From: Oscillospiraceae bacterium
GTDB lineage: Bacteria > Bacillota > Clostridia > Oscillospirales > Oscillospiraceae
Direction of reading: 5' to 3'
DNA: 7,307 bases
Assembly: GCA_020025175.1 (NCBI GenBank)
Contig: JAHHSM010000086.1
Location: 1-7,307 of the forward strand
The notes below the pieces were generated by a model. The model was not told the DNA's origin. It worked only from the letters and a program-made list of their open reading frames with translations, and made no database searches. Positions 1 to 5,438 of this stretch are shown piece by piece; position 1 is the first letter of the stretch, and each line of letters begins with the position of its first letter. The position numbers and the translations under genes were made by a program.

Positions 1-35
1 CCGAACCCATCTCCCACAGGGAAGACTTGGTTCGG
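1..35 (-). terminator. Hairpin downstream of tRNA-Leu, possible terminator cut by the window edge
   Basis: The outer arms CCGAACC (1-7) and GGTTCGG (29-35) are perfectly complementary. Inside them TCTCCC (10-15) pairs with GGG-AGA (19-25) with one bulged base, leaving a three-base loop. The hairpin lies 12 nt past the CCA end of the tRNA, where a tRNA transcript would be expected to end. The U-tract that would prove an intrinsic terminator would fall outside the window, so it could equally be a structured intergenic repeat or a processing signal. Confidence 0.35.
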
Positions 36-47
36 ATTATATTGCTT

Positions 48-132
48 TGGTGCGCCTGGTGGGACTCGAACCCACACGCATTGCTGCACGAGAACCTAAA
101 TCTCGCATGTCTACCAATTCCGTCACAGGCGC
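48..132 (-). tRNA. tRNA-Leu, anticodon UAG
   Basis: Read on the minus strand this is a class II tRNA. The 7-bp acceptor stem is GCGCCTG (126-132) with CAGGCGC (52-58), the discriminator base is A (51), and a CCA tail is encoded at 48-50. The anticodon stem CGAGA/TCTCG carries the loop TTTAGGT, giving anticodon TAG (complement of 96-98), which reads leucine CUN codons, CUA best. A long variable arm (GCA-GCAA-TGC) is typical of leucine tRNAs. The T arm is GTGGG-TTCGAGT-CCCAC, and the D loop contains the usual GG of AATTGGTAGA. All arms pair, so the gene looks functional. It is transcribed divergently from the nitroreductase gene. Confidence 0.96.
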
Positions 133-147
133 TTAAAATTGGATATT

Positions 148-176
148 ATAATAGCATAAGTGTGGTAAAAAGGCAA
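148..176 (-). promoter_or_regulatory. Sigma-A promoter for the tRNA-Leu gene
   Basis: On the minus strand a -35 box TTGCCT (171-176) is followed after exactly 17 nt by a -10 box TATTAT (148-153), which matches TATAAT at five of six positions. Transcription would begin near 141, about nine bases before the mature tRNA 5' end, a normal length for a tRNA leader. An overlapping TATAAT (145-150) is a perfect -10 but has no -35 at good spacing. Confidence 0.6.
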
Positions 177-185
177 GAGAAAAAC

Positions 186-214
186 TTGCACAAAGTGCAA
201 TAGTATGATATGCT
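186..214 (+). promoter_or_regulatory. Promoter of the nitroreductase gene with operator-like palindrome
   Basis: The -10 hexamer TATGCT (209-214) is preceded by TGA (206-208), making an extended -10 element. The -35 position (186-191, TTGCAC, 17 nt upstream) matches the consensus poorly, but it is one arm of a perfect inverted repeat TTGCAC-AAA-GTGCAA (186-200). A weak -35 overlapped by a palindrome suggests control by a dimeric regulator. The start of transcription would be near 221, just before the leader hairpin. This placement is inferred from sequence only. Confidence 0.45.
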
Positions 215-224
215 ATGGATATAT

Positions 225-249
225 GTCCGCTTGTCGCCGACAAGCGGAC
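225..249 (+). promoter_or_regulatory. Perfect GC-rich inverted repeat (leader hairpin) before the nitroreductase
   Basis: GTCCGCTTGTCG (225-236) and CGACAAGCGGAC (238-249) are exact inverse complements around a single C. As RNA, roughly ten pairs with a five-base loop (235-239) can form. It sits between the predicted transcription start (about 221) and the ribosome binding site (259-263), so it would cap the 5' end of the mRNA. It could protect the transcript, act as an attenuator (only TTTT follows, at 255-258) or be a protein-binding DNA operator. The sequence does not decide between these. Confidence 0.5.
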
Positions 250-258
250 TCCGATTTT

Positions 259-263
259 AGGAG
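259..263 (+). promoter_or_regulatory. Ribosome binding site that sets the nitroreductase start
   Basis: AGGAG followed by TG lies eight bases before the ATG at 272. The in-frame ATG at 215 has no comparable site and would lie at or before the predicted transcription start, so 272 is the better start. Confidence 0.8.
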
Positions 264-271
264 TGAAGGCT

Positions 272-1012
272 ATGAATTCTGTTGTGGACGGATTGTGGCA
301 AAGGAAATCTGCTCGTGCATACGAAACGAGAGAAATTCGAGCTGAAGAAAAAAGGGTGATTCTGAATGCGGCCCTGCAAGCACCTACTGCGGGGAATATG
401 ACACTATATACAATATTAAATATCACTGATCCGAACATAAAAAAACGTCTTGCGGTTACGTGTGACAATCAGCCTTTTATAGCAAAAGCGCCAATGGTGC
501 TTATATTCTGCGCGGATTATTATCGCTGGTATCAATTATTTAAACGGCATGTTCATGCGGTGAGGCCACCTGCGGAAGGGGATTTGCTGCTTGCAAATGC
601 CGATGCACTGATTGCGGCACAAAATGCAGTTATAGCAGCAGAAAGTCTTGGGATTGGTTCATGTTATATTGGTGATATCCTGGAGAATTATGAGATACAT
701 AGGGATCTGCTGAAGCTGCCAACCCATGTTGTTCCCGCCTGTATGCTGTGTTTCGGATATCCGACAGAACAGGAAAAGAAACGCGAAAAGCCAAAGCGGT
801 TTATGCTGGAGGATATTGTGCACGAAAACTGCTACCATCAAGAAGCGTCTGAACGGATGGAGGATATGCTTGCTGCGCGTGGAGGAATTGCTGATTCCAA
901 AAAATTAGATGAATGGGTTCAGCGATTTTGTGATAGAAAATGGAATAGTGACTTTAGCAAAGAGATGTCTCGGTCTTGTGCGGAAATTGTCCGTGATTGG
1001 TGCACAAAATAA
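272..1012 (+). CDS. Nitroreductase-family FMN-dependent oxidoreductase
   Basis: This 246-residue cytoplasmic protein belongs to the nitroreductase family, flavoproteins that use NAD(P)H to reduce nitro compounds, quinones or flavins. Visible family marks are the N-terminal FMN phosphate-binding RKSARAY (residues 11-17), QAPTAGN (36-42), the helix AAESLGIGSCYIGDI (122-136) that lines the flavin pocket, and the closing strand LCFGYP (159-164). The core ends near residue 185. About 60 residues follow, predicted to be helical and of unknown role, longer than in minimal nitroreductases and reminiscent of NfsA/Frp-like members. Nine cysteines are present, including CMLC (157-160), which may suit an anaerobe. 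The ATG at 272 is chosen over an in-frame ATG at 215 because AGGAG lies eight bases upstream. It has its own promoter. Its codons are richer in A-ending forms than those of the opp genes. The physiological substrate cannot be told. Confidence 0.88.
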   Translation: MNSVVDGLWQRKSARAYETREIRAEEKRVILNAALQAPTAGNMTLYTILNITDPNIKKRLAVTCDNQPFIAKAPMVLIFCADYYRWYQLFKRHVHAVRPPAEGDLLLANADALIAAQNAVIAAESLGIGSCYIGDILENYEIHRDLLKLPTHVVPACMLCFGYPTEQEKKREKPKRFMLEDIVHENCYHQEASERMEDMLAARGGIADSKKLDEWVQRFCDRKWNSDFSKEMSRSCAEIVRDWCTK

Positions 1013-1028
1013 AAGACATTTGTGCTTT
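1002..1028 (+). terminator. Weak hairpin over the nitroreductase stop codon
   Basis: GCACAAA (1002-1008) pairs with TTTGTGC (1019-1025) across a ten-base loop containing the stop codon, and only TTT follows. Stem and U-tract are both poor for an intrinsic terminator, and no better one is seen before the opp promoter at 1142. Some read-through into opp is therefore possible. Confidence 0.2.
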
Positions 1029-1141
1029 AATGTGCTATAAAAAAAGATTGAAAGATTCCATTTTTTTGTCATTGCTATGAGAATATAAGACATTTTCGTA
1101 AAAAAAGGTATGAATTGGTTTTGAAATATCATGAAAGAAAC

Positions 1142-1170
1142 TTGCCTTTTTCAAAAAAATATAGTATAAT
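1142..1170 (+). promoter_or_regulatory. Sigma-A promoter of the opp operon
   Basis: A -35 box TTGCCT (1142-1147) and a perfect -10 box TATAAT (1165-1170) are separated by exactly 17 nt. A-rich runs upstream (for example 1100-1107) could act as an UP element. Transcription should begin near A1177, leaving a leader of about 120 nt before oppB. The rest of the 284-nt gap (1013-1141) is AT-rich and holds no gene I can support. Confidence 0.8.
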
Positions 1171-1200
1171 TAACCGATTTGTTTTTGAGTAAGAGAGATG

Positions 1201-1268
1201 GGATGCAGACAAAATATGTGGTGGTGCATATTATTTGTCTTTTGTGTTTGCCAAAGGATGCTGCATTC
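1201..1268 (+). promoter_or_regulatory. Structured opp leader, potential three-way junction RNA
   Basis: Within the untranslated leader, GGATGCAG (1201-1208) pairs with CTGCATTC (1261-1268), one pair being G-U. This closing stem encloses a second stem, 1209-1218 with 1227-1238 (two-base bulge at 1232-1233, loop TGGTGGTG). It also encloses a third, weaker stem, 1239-1244 with 1252-1257 (one G-U pair). The three stems abut almost without unpaired bases. A competing form extends the second stem to 12 pairs (1207-1240), followed by a T-rich run (1241-1249). I do not recognise a known riboswitch class. The fold was found by eye, without energy or covariation support. Confidence 0.35.
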
Positions 1269-1282
1269 TGAAAAATTGAGAT

Positions 1283-1288
1283 GAGGTG
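1283..1288 (+). promoter_or_regulatory. Ribosome binding site that sets the GTG start of oppB
   Basis: GAGGTG lies eight bases before the GTG at 1297. The next in-frame ATG (1312) is 23 bases away, too far, so the GTG start is preferred. Confidence 0.75.
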
Positions 1289-1296
1289 GAACCCCT

Positions 1297-2226
1297 GTGA
1301 ATTCGAAAACTATGTTTTACATTTTAAAGCGCATTTTGTTGGCTGTGTTGACGGTTTGGATCGTTATCACAGTAACATTTTTTGTGATGCGCGCTGTGCC
1401 CGGTGGTCCGTTCCTAGGCGAAAAAGCTGTGTCAGAGGCGGCGATTGCGGCACTTGAAGCGAAATATGGCATGGATCAGCCAGTATTTAATCAGTACACT
1501 ACTTATTTGCATGATATCGTATTTGATTTTGATTTCGGTCCTTCGCTAAAGCAGCGCGGTCGTGAAGTAATCGACATCATCGGTGAAGGTATGGCTGTTT
1601 CTGCAAAGCTGGGTTTGATTGCGGCATTTTCTGCGGCGATCTGCGGTATTGTGCTGGGTGCTGTTGCCGCGCTGCGTCGAAACACACTGATTGATAAGAT
1701 TATCATGGTCATCACAACCGCATTTGTTTCTATGCCGTCTTTTATCATGGGTTCTTTGCTGCTGCTGCTCTTTGCAGTTACGTTCCAAATTTTGCCTGCA
1801 AACGGTAATGCACCGGGCGGCTTGATCCTTCCGATTATTACGTTGGCACTGTATCCCATGGCGTATATTACCCGTTTGACACGATCTTCTATGCTGGATG
1901 TTCTGGGACAGGATTATATTCGTACCGCAAAGGCAAAGGGTGTATCCGGTATGCGCATTATCTTTGGTCATGCATTGAAAAATGCGCTGATCCCTGTTTT
2001 GACTTATTTTGGCCCTATGCTGGCCTCTATTGTTACCGGCTCTCTGGTTGTTGAGAAGATTTTTGCTGTGCCCGGTATTGGCCGTGCATTTGTCAACAGC
2101 ATTACCAATCGTGACTATCCGCTGATTATGGGTACTACGATTATCCTGGCTACTTTGATTGTTATTATGAATCTGATCACTGATATTATGTATAAAGTGG
2201 TCGATCCCCGTATCGTTTTGGAATAA
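1297..2226 (+). CDS. oppB: Oligopeptide ABC importer, permease subunit OppB
   Basis: This 309-residue inner permease belongs to the OppB/DppB family and pairs with OppC to form the channel for peptides taken up by OppA. A first membrane helix (about 9-31) is followed by an extracytoplasmic segment with the family pattern RAVPGGPF (32-39) and YGMDQPVFNQY (57-67). Further helices lie near 101-126, 135-161, 174-190, 234-255 and 278-302. The coupling loop that contacts the ATPase (EAA motif) is seen at 206-233 as DYIRTAKAKG ending in NALIP. Length and topology match full-size family members. Translation begins at GTG with GAGGTG eight bases upstream. It is the first gene of the operon, and its stop codon overlaps the ribosome binding site of oppC. 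Family membership is sure. Whether it handles di-, oligo- or other peptides is not shown by the permease. Confidence 0.95.
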   Translation: MNSKTMFYILKRILLAVLTVWIVITVTFFVMRAVPGGPFLGEKAVSEAAIAALEAKYGMDQPVFNQYTTYLHDIVFDFDFGPSLKQRGREVIDIIGEGMAVSAKLGLIAAFSAAICGIVLGAVAALRRNTLIDKIIMVITTAFVSMPSFIMGSLLLLLFAVTFQILPANGNAPGGLILPIITLALYPMAYITRLTRSSMLDVLGQDYIRTAKAKGVSGMRIIFGHALKNALIPVLTYFGPMLASIVTGSLVVEKIFAVPGIGRAFVNSITNRDYPLIMGTTIILATLIVIMNLITDIMYKVVDPRIVLE

Positions 2227-2244
2227 GGAGGCAAAAGAGAGAAT

Positions 2245-3303
2245 ATGAAAAAGAGTCCTTTGAGTCTCCAGATCAATATGGATGATTTTATTCAGGCAAC
2301 AGAGGAAGAAAAAGCGTATATGGTGCAGATGCGCCCTGCATCCACGTTTTTTAAAGATGGTGTCAAGCGTTTGCTGAAAAATAAAGTTGCGACGACATGC
2401 TTCTTTATTATTATTATAATTACACTGGCGGCCATTATTCTGCCCATGTTCTGGCCTTATGCATATGATACACAGCTGGGTATTTCACCCGGTAAGCCTG
2501 TGGATTCATCCTATAATAACCTTGCGCCTTTTGAGTATAGTGCTACAGAACTTGCCCGTATTGCAGACGGTGAACATGTTTTTCCACATTTGTTCGGAAC
2601 GGATGCCGCAGGTCGTGACTATTTTATTCGCGTTGTATTCGGTACTCGTATTTCCCTGGCTGTTGGTTTCTTTGCAAGTATCATCGTCCTGATCATTGGT
2701 ATGACGATCGGTTCTATCGCGGGTTACTGTGGTGGCAAGGTCGACCTGTTTATCATGCGTATTGTCGATATTATCTACTCTTTGCCTGACATGCTGATGG
2801 TTATTTTGCTGTCTTCTGTTTTGGGTGTATCGTTGGAACCCTTGATTGCAGGAACGGTTTTGGCAAAATTGGGCACCAATATGATCAGCTTGTTTATCGT
2901 TTTCGGTGTGTTGTACTGGGTATCCATGTCCCGTTTGATTCGTGGACAGATTTTGTCTTTGCGTGAGCAGGAATATGTCCTCGCAGCACAAGCTACCGGT
3001 GCAAAAGGTAAATGGATCATCATGAAGCATCTGATCCCGAACTGCATCAGCGTTATTATTATTTCTACTGCGTTGCAGATTCCCAATGCAATTTTTACTG
3101 AAAGCTATCTGTCCTTCTTGGGTCTGGGTGTTAACGCTCCTATGCCATCGTTGGGTTCTTTGGCATCTGAAGCATTGAATGGTTTGGCTTCCTATCCTTA
3201 CCGTTTGGCAATTCCCGCAATTGTTATTTCGTTGATCGTTCTTTCGTTGAACTTGTTCGGTGATGGTCTGCGCGATGCATTTGATCCTAAGTTGAACGGT
3301 TAA
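2245..3303 (+). CDS. oppC: Oligopeptide ABC importer, permease subunit OppC
   Basis: This 352-residue protein is the second channel subunit, OppC/DppC family. A cytoplasmic N-terminal stretch of about 50 residues (the OppC N-terminal domain) leads to the first membrane helix near 51-71. An external segment follows with the family signature GTDAAGRD (118-125), then the five-helix permease core. The ATPase coupling loop is EYVLAAQATGAKGKW through HLIP (243-265), and the C-terminus ends in the usual GDGLRDAFDPKLNG. It is slightly longer than typical members of about 300 residues because of its N-terminal tail and the loop between 73 and 117. AAGGAGG overlaps the oppB stop codon and lies 13 bases from the ATG, a slightly long spacing. 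The gene strongly prefers TTG for leucine. It works as a heterodimer with OppB. Confidence 0.95.
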   Translation: MKKSPLSLQINMDDFIQATEEEKAYMVQMRPASTFFKDGVKRLLKNKVATTCFFIIIIITLAAIILPMFWPYAYDTQLGISPGKPVDSSYNNLAPFEYSATELARIADGEHVFPHLFGTDAAGRDYFIRVVFGTRISLAVGFFASIIVLIIGMTIGSIAGYCGGKVDLFIMRIVDIIYSLPDMLMVILLSSVLGVSLEPLIAGTVLAKLGTNMISLFIVFGVLYWVSMSRLIRGQILSLREQEYVLAAQATGAKGKWIIMKHLIPNCISVIIISTALQIPNAIFTESYLSFLGLGVNAPMPSLGSLASEALNGLASYPYRLAIPAIVISLIVLSLNLFGDGLRDAFDPKLNG

Positions 3304-3322
3304 TGAAAGGAGTGTATGAAAA

Positions 3323-4354
3323 ATGTCTTTATTAGAAGTGCGCGATCTGCATACATCCTTTTTTACCGATGCAGGTGAAGTGAGAGCTGTTAACGGCGTG
3401 TCCTTTAATCTGGATCATGGCAAGGTTTTGGGTATTGTGGGTGAATCCGGTTCTGGTAAATCCGTTACTGCATATTCTATTATGCAGATTCTGGCATCCA
3501 CCGGTAAAATTGTGAGTGGTTCTATTAAGTTGGATGGTCAGGAACTGGTTAACGCCGGTGAAAATGTGATGAAAACTGTCCGTGGTAATAAGGTTTCTGT
3601 TATTTTTCAGGATCCTATGACTTCTTTGAATCCTACGTATACGATCGGTCGTCAATTGATAGAAGCAATTACGCTGCATACCAATCGTGATAAAAAGCAG
3701 GCAAAAGAACGGGCAATTGAGATGCTGCGTTTGGTAAATATCAATGAGCCGGAAAAGCGCATGAAGCAATATCCATATGAGTTTTCCGGCGGTATGCGTC
3801 AGCGCATTATGATTGCAATGGCATTAGCCTGCGAGCCTGATATTCTGATTGCAGATGAACCTACTACCGCCTTGGATGTTACCATTCAGGCACAGATTTT
3901 GGAATTGATGAAGTCTTTGCAGGAAGAATTGGGTATGGCAATCATCATGATCACTCACGATTTGGGCGTTGTGGCACAGATGTGTGATGAAGTGATTGTT
4001 ATGTATGCCGGATCTATCTGTGAACAGGGTACGGCTGATGAGATTTTCTATAATCCTCGCCATGAGTATACAAAAGGCTTAATGCGTTCTATTCCGACTG
4101 CGGATACTGCAGGTACGAAGCTCAAACCCATTACAGGCACACCGATTGACCTGCTGAATATGCCAAAGGGATGTCCTTTTGCACCGCGCTGCGATGCGGC
4201 GATGAAGATTTGCTTGAAAGAATGTGCTGAGCGTATGCAGATCAATGAGGATCATCTGGCAACTTGCTGGATGAATGTCAAGCTGGGGCTGGAAGATGGT
4301 TCTATTAAATTGGCACAAGAGGAGAAACCCGAAGAAGGAGGCAGCGCGGAATGA
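3323..4354 (+). CDS. oppD: Oligopeptide ABC importer, ATPase subunit OppD
   Basis: This 343-residue cytoplasmic ATPase is one of the two motors of the importer. The motifs are complete and in order: Walker A GESGSGKS (40-47), Q-loop FQDPMTSLNP (95-104), signature SGGMRQR (155-161), Walker B with catalytic glutamate ILIADEP (174-180), D-loop ALD (183-185) and the H-loop histidine H212 in THD. The C-terminal oligopeptide/dipeptide transporter domain carries Cys284, Cys290, Cys297 and Cys315 (plus Cys301). This is the pattern that binds a [4Fe-4S] cluster in structurally studied DppD/OppD proteins, and cluster binding here is inferred. AAAGGAG lies ten bases before the ATG, and the gene is 19 bases downstream of oppC. 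Its last four bases overlap the start of oppF (ATGA), so translation of the two ATPases is probably coupled. Confidence 0.96.
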   Translation: MSLLEVRDLHTSFFTDAGEVRAVNGVSFNLDHGKVLGIVGESGSGKSVTAYSIMQILASTGKIVSGSIKLDGQELVNAGENVMKTVRGNKVSVIFQDPMTSLNPTYTIGRQLIEAITLHTNRDKKQAKERAIEMLRLVNINEPEKRMKQYPYEFSGGMRQRIMIAMALACEPDILIADEPTTALDVTIQAQILELMKSLQEELGMAIIMITHDLGVVAQMCDEVIVMYAGSICEQGTADEIFYNPRHEYTKGLMRSIPTADTAGTKLKPITGTPIDLLNMPKGCPFAPRCDAAMKICLKECAERMQINEDHLATCWMNVKLGLEDGSIKLAQEEKPEEGGSAE

Positions 4355-5337
4355 GCGAAAATAAGAATCAGCCTCTTCTCGAGGTCAAAGATCTAAAAGA
4401 ATACTTTAATGTTAGTGTAGGTATACTGAAAAGTAAGCCTTTGAAGGCGGTTGACGGCGTATCCTTCTCCATCAATAAAGGGGAAACTCTGGGCTTGGTT
4501 GGCGAGTCCGGTTGTGGAAAAACAACTGTCGGTCGTACAATTTTACATCTGTATGAGCCGACTTCCGGTGAGATCTGGTATAACGGTAAGCAGATCAAAA
4601 CCAAAGAAGATGTTAATGAATTCCGCAAGAAGGCTACCATGGTTTTTCAGGATCCGTACTCTTCTTTGAATCCTCGCATGACAGTTGCGGATATTATTGG
4701 CGAACCTCTGGATGTGCATAAGCTGTATAAGACCAGAGAGGAGCGTCAGGCACGTATTTTGGAGCTGATGAGTCACGTTGGACTGAACAGTGAGCATGCC
4801 TCCCGTTATGCGCATGAGTTTTCTGGTGGTCAGCGTCAGCGTATCGGTATTGCACGCGCGTTGGCGGTTAATCCTGATTTTATCATTTGTGATGAACCTG
4901 TATCTGCACTGGACGTTTCCATTCAGGCTCAGGTGATTAATATGTTTGATGAGCTGCAGGAAAAGCTTGGGCTGACATACTTGTTTATTGCCCATGACCT
5001 TCTGGTTGTGCGTCATATCTCTGACCGTATTGCAGTTATGTATCTGGGTAAGATGGTCGAATTGGCCAATGCAGCTGATATTTATGAGAATCCCCTGCAT
5101 CCTTATTCCAAATCTCTCTTGTCTGCTGTGCCTGTTCCGGATCCCAAAATTGCGCGGTCGAATCAGCGTATTATGCTTTCTGGCGATATTCCCAGTCCTT
5201 TGAATGCACCTTCTGGCTGTCCCTTCCGCACACGCTGCCCCTATGCAACAGAGCAGTGTTCTGCAGAAATGCCTGCATTCAATGAGGTAAAGCCTGGTCA
5301 CTTTGTGGCCTGCCATAGGGTTCATGAAATCAACTGA
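4351..5337 (+). CDS. oppF: Oligopeptide ABC importer, ATPase subunit OppF
   Basis: This 328-residue protein is the second ATPase and is expected to pair with OppD under the OppBC channel. It has Walker A GESGCGKT (51-58), Q-loop FQDPYSSLNP (99-108), signature SGGQRQR (158-164), Walker B IICDEP (178-183), D-loop ALD (186-188) and H-loop His215. The GCGKT form of Walker A and PYSSLNPRMT after the Q-loop are typical of OppF/DppF rather than OppD. The C-terminal domain has Cys290, Cys296, Cys303 and Cys321, the same spacing style as in OppD, so an iron-sulfur cluster is possible here too. The start codon overlaps the oppD stop codon by four bases, with AAGGAGG nine bases upstream. After codon 65 the gene contains no TTA, CTA or TCA codon almost to its end, a sign of strong codon selection. 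Confidence 0.96.
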   Translation: MSENKNQPLLEVKDLKEYFNVSVGILKSKPLKAVDGVSFSINKGETLGLVGESGCGKTTVGRTILHLYEPTSGEIWYNGKQIKTKEDVNEFRKKATMVFQDPYSSLNPRMTVADIIGEPLDVHKLYKTREERQARILELMSHVGLNSEHASRYAHEFSGGQRQRIGIARALAVNPDFIICDEPVSALDVSIQAQVINMFDELQEKLGLTYLFIAHDLLVVRHISDRIAVMYLGKMVELANAADIYENPLHPYSKSLLSAVPVPDPKIARSNQRIMLSGDIPSPLNAPSGCPFRTRCPYATEQCSAEMPAFNEVKPGHFVACHRVHEIN

Positions 5338-5360
5338 TTTTTAACCCTCTTTTAGGTTTG

Positions 5361-5410
5361 TCAATATGTGTGCAGAAAACGGTATTAGGATTTTGCATAT
5401 CATATATTGA
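5361..5410 (+). promoter_or_regulatory. Stem-loop between oppF and oppA
   Basis: TCAATATGTG (5361-5370) pairs with 5401-5410, and TGCAGAA (5371-5377) pairs with 5391-5397. This makes 17 pairs including two G-U, with a three-base bulge (5398-5400) and a 13-base loop. It fills much of the 101-nt gap before the oppA ribosome binding site and has no U-tract, so it is not a terminator. It may protect a processed oppA mRNA or slow 3'-to-5' decay of the upstream message. The same stretch holds a possible promoter, TTGTCA (5358-5363) and TATTAG (5383-5388), but its 19-nt spacer makes this doubtful. Confidence 0.4.
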
Positions 5411-5425
5411 AAATTTTATATTGAA

Positions 5426-5431
5426 AGGAAG
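5426..5431 (+). promoter_or_regulatory. Ribosome binding site that sets the oppA start
   Basis: The AGGAAG core of AAAGGAAG precedes the ATG at 5439 by seven bases. The protein begins there with a clean lipoprotein signal peptide, whereas the upstream in-frame TTG at 5358 lies inside the intergenic stem-loop region. Confidence 0.8.
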
Positions 5432-5438
5432 AAAAGAA

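Noticed and set aside
1..30. Resemblance of ACCCATCTCCCACAGGGAAG to the conserved loop of 5S rRNA
   Set aside because: The match is short, the flanking sequence does not fit 5S rRNA on either strand, and a simple hairpin explains it.
215..271. In-frame upstream ATG extending the nitroreductase by 19 residues
   Set aside because: It has no ribosome binding site, overlaps the predicted promoter, and its codons run through the perfect hairpin at 225-249. The ATG at 272 has AGGAG at ideal spacing.
133..468. 111-codon minus-strand frame over the tRNA/nitroreductase promoter region
   Set aside because: It overlaps the divergent promoters and the start of the nitroreductase, and it has no recognisable domain.
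1030..1070. A-tract and T-tract (around 1038-1044 and 1060-1067) as a terminator
   Set aside because: The bases between them do not form a GC-containing stem; A-T pairing alone over a long loop is not convincing.
1177..1296. opp leader as a T-box, purine riboswitch or hammerhead ribozyme
   Set aside because: No T-box core, purine-riboswitch junction bases or hammerhead CUGAUGA/GAAA core could be found.
4543..5325. 260-codon open frame on the minus strand opposite oppF
   Set aside because: Same cause: a codon-aligned shadow of a well-supported ATPase gene.
5405..5425. GAAAATTT-like sequence resembling part of a CodY box upstream of oppA
   Set aside because: Opp operons in Firmicutes are often CodY targets, but only about a half-site is present in a very AT-rich stretch, so it cannot be distinguished from chance.
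5358..5438. Upstream TTG start extending OppA by 27 residues
   Set aside because: The extension would bury the lipoprotein signal peptide and lies in the intergenic stem-loop. The ATG at 5439 has a proper ribosome binding site.
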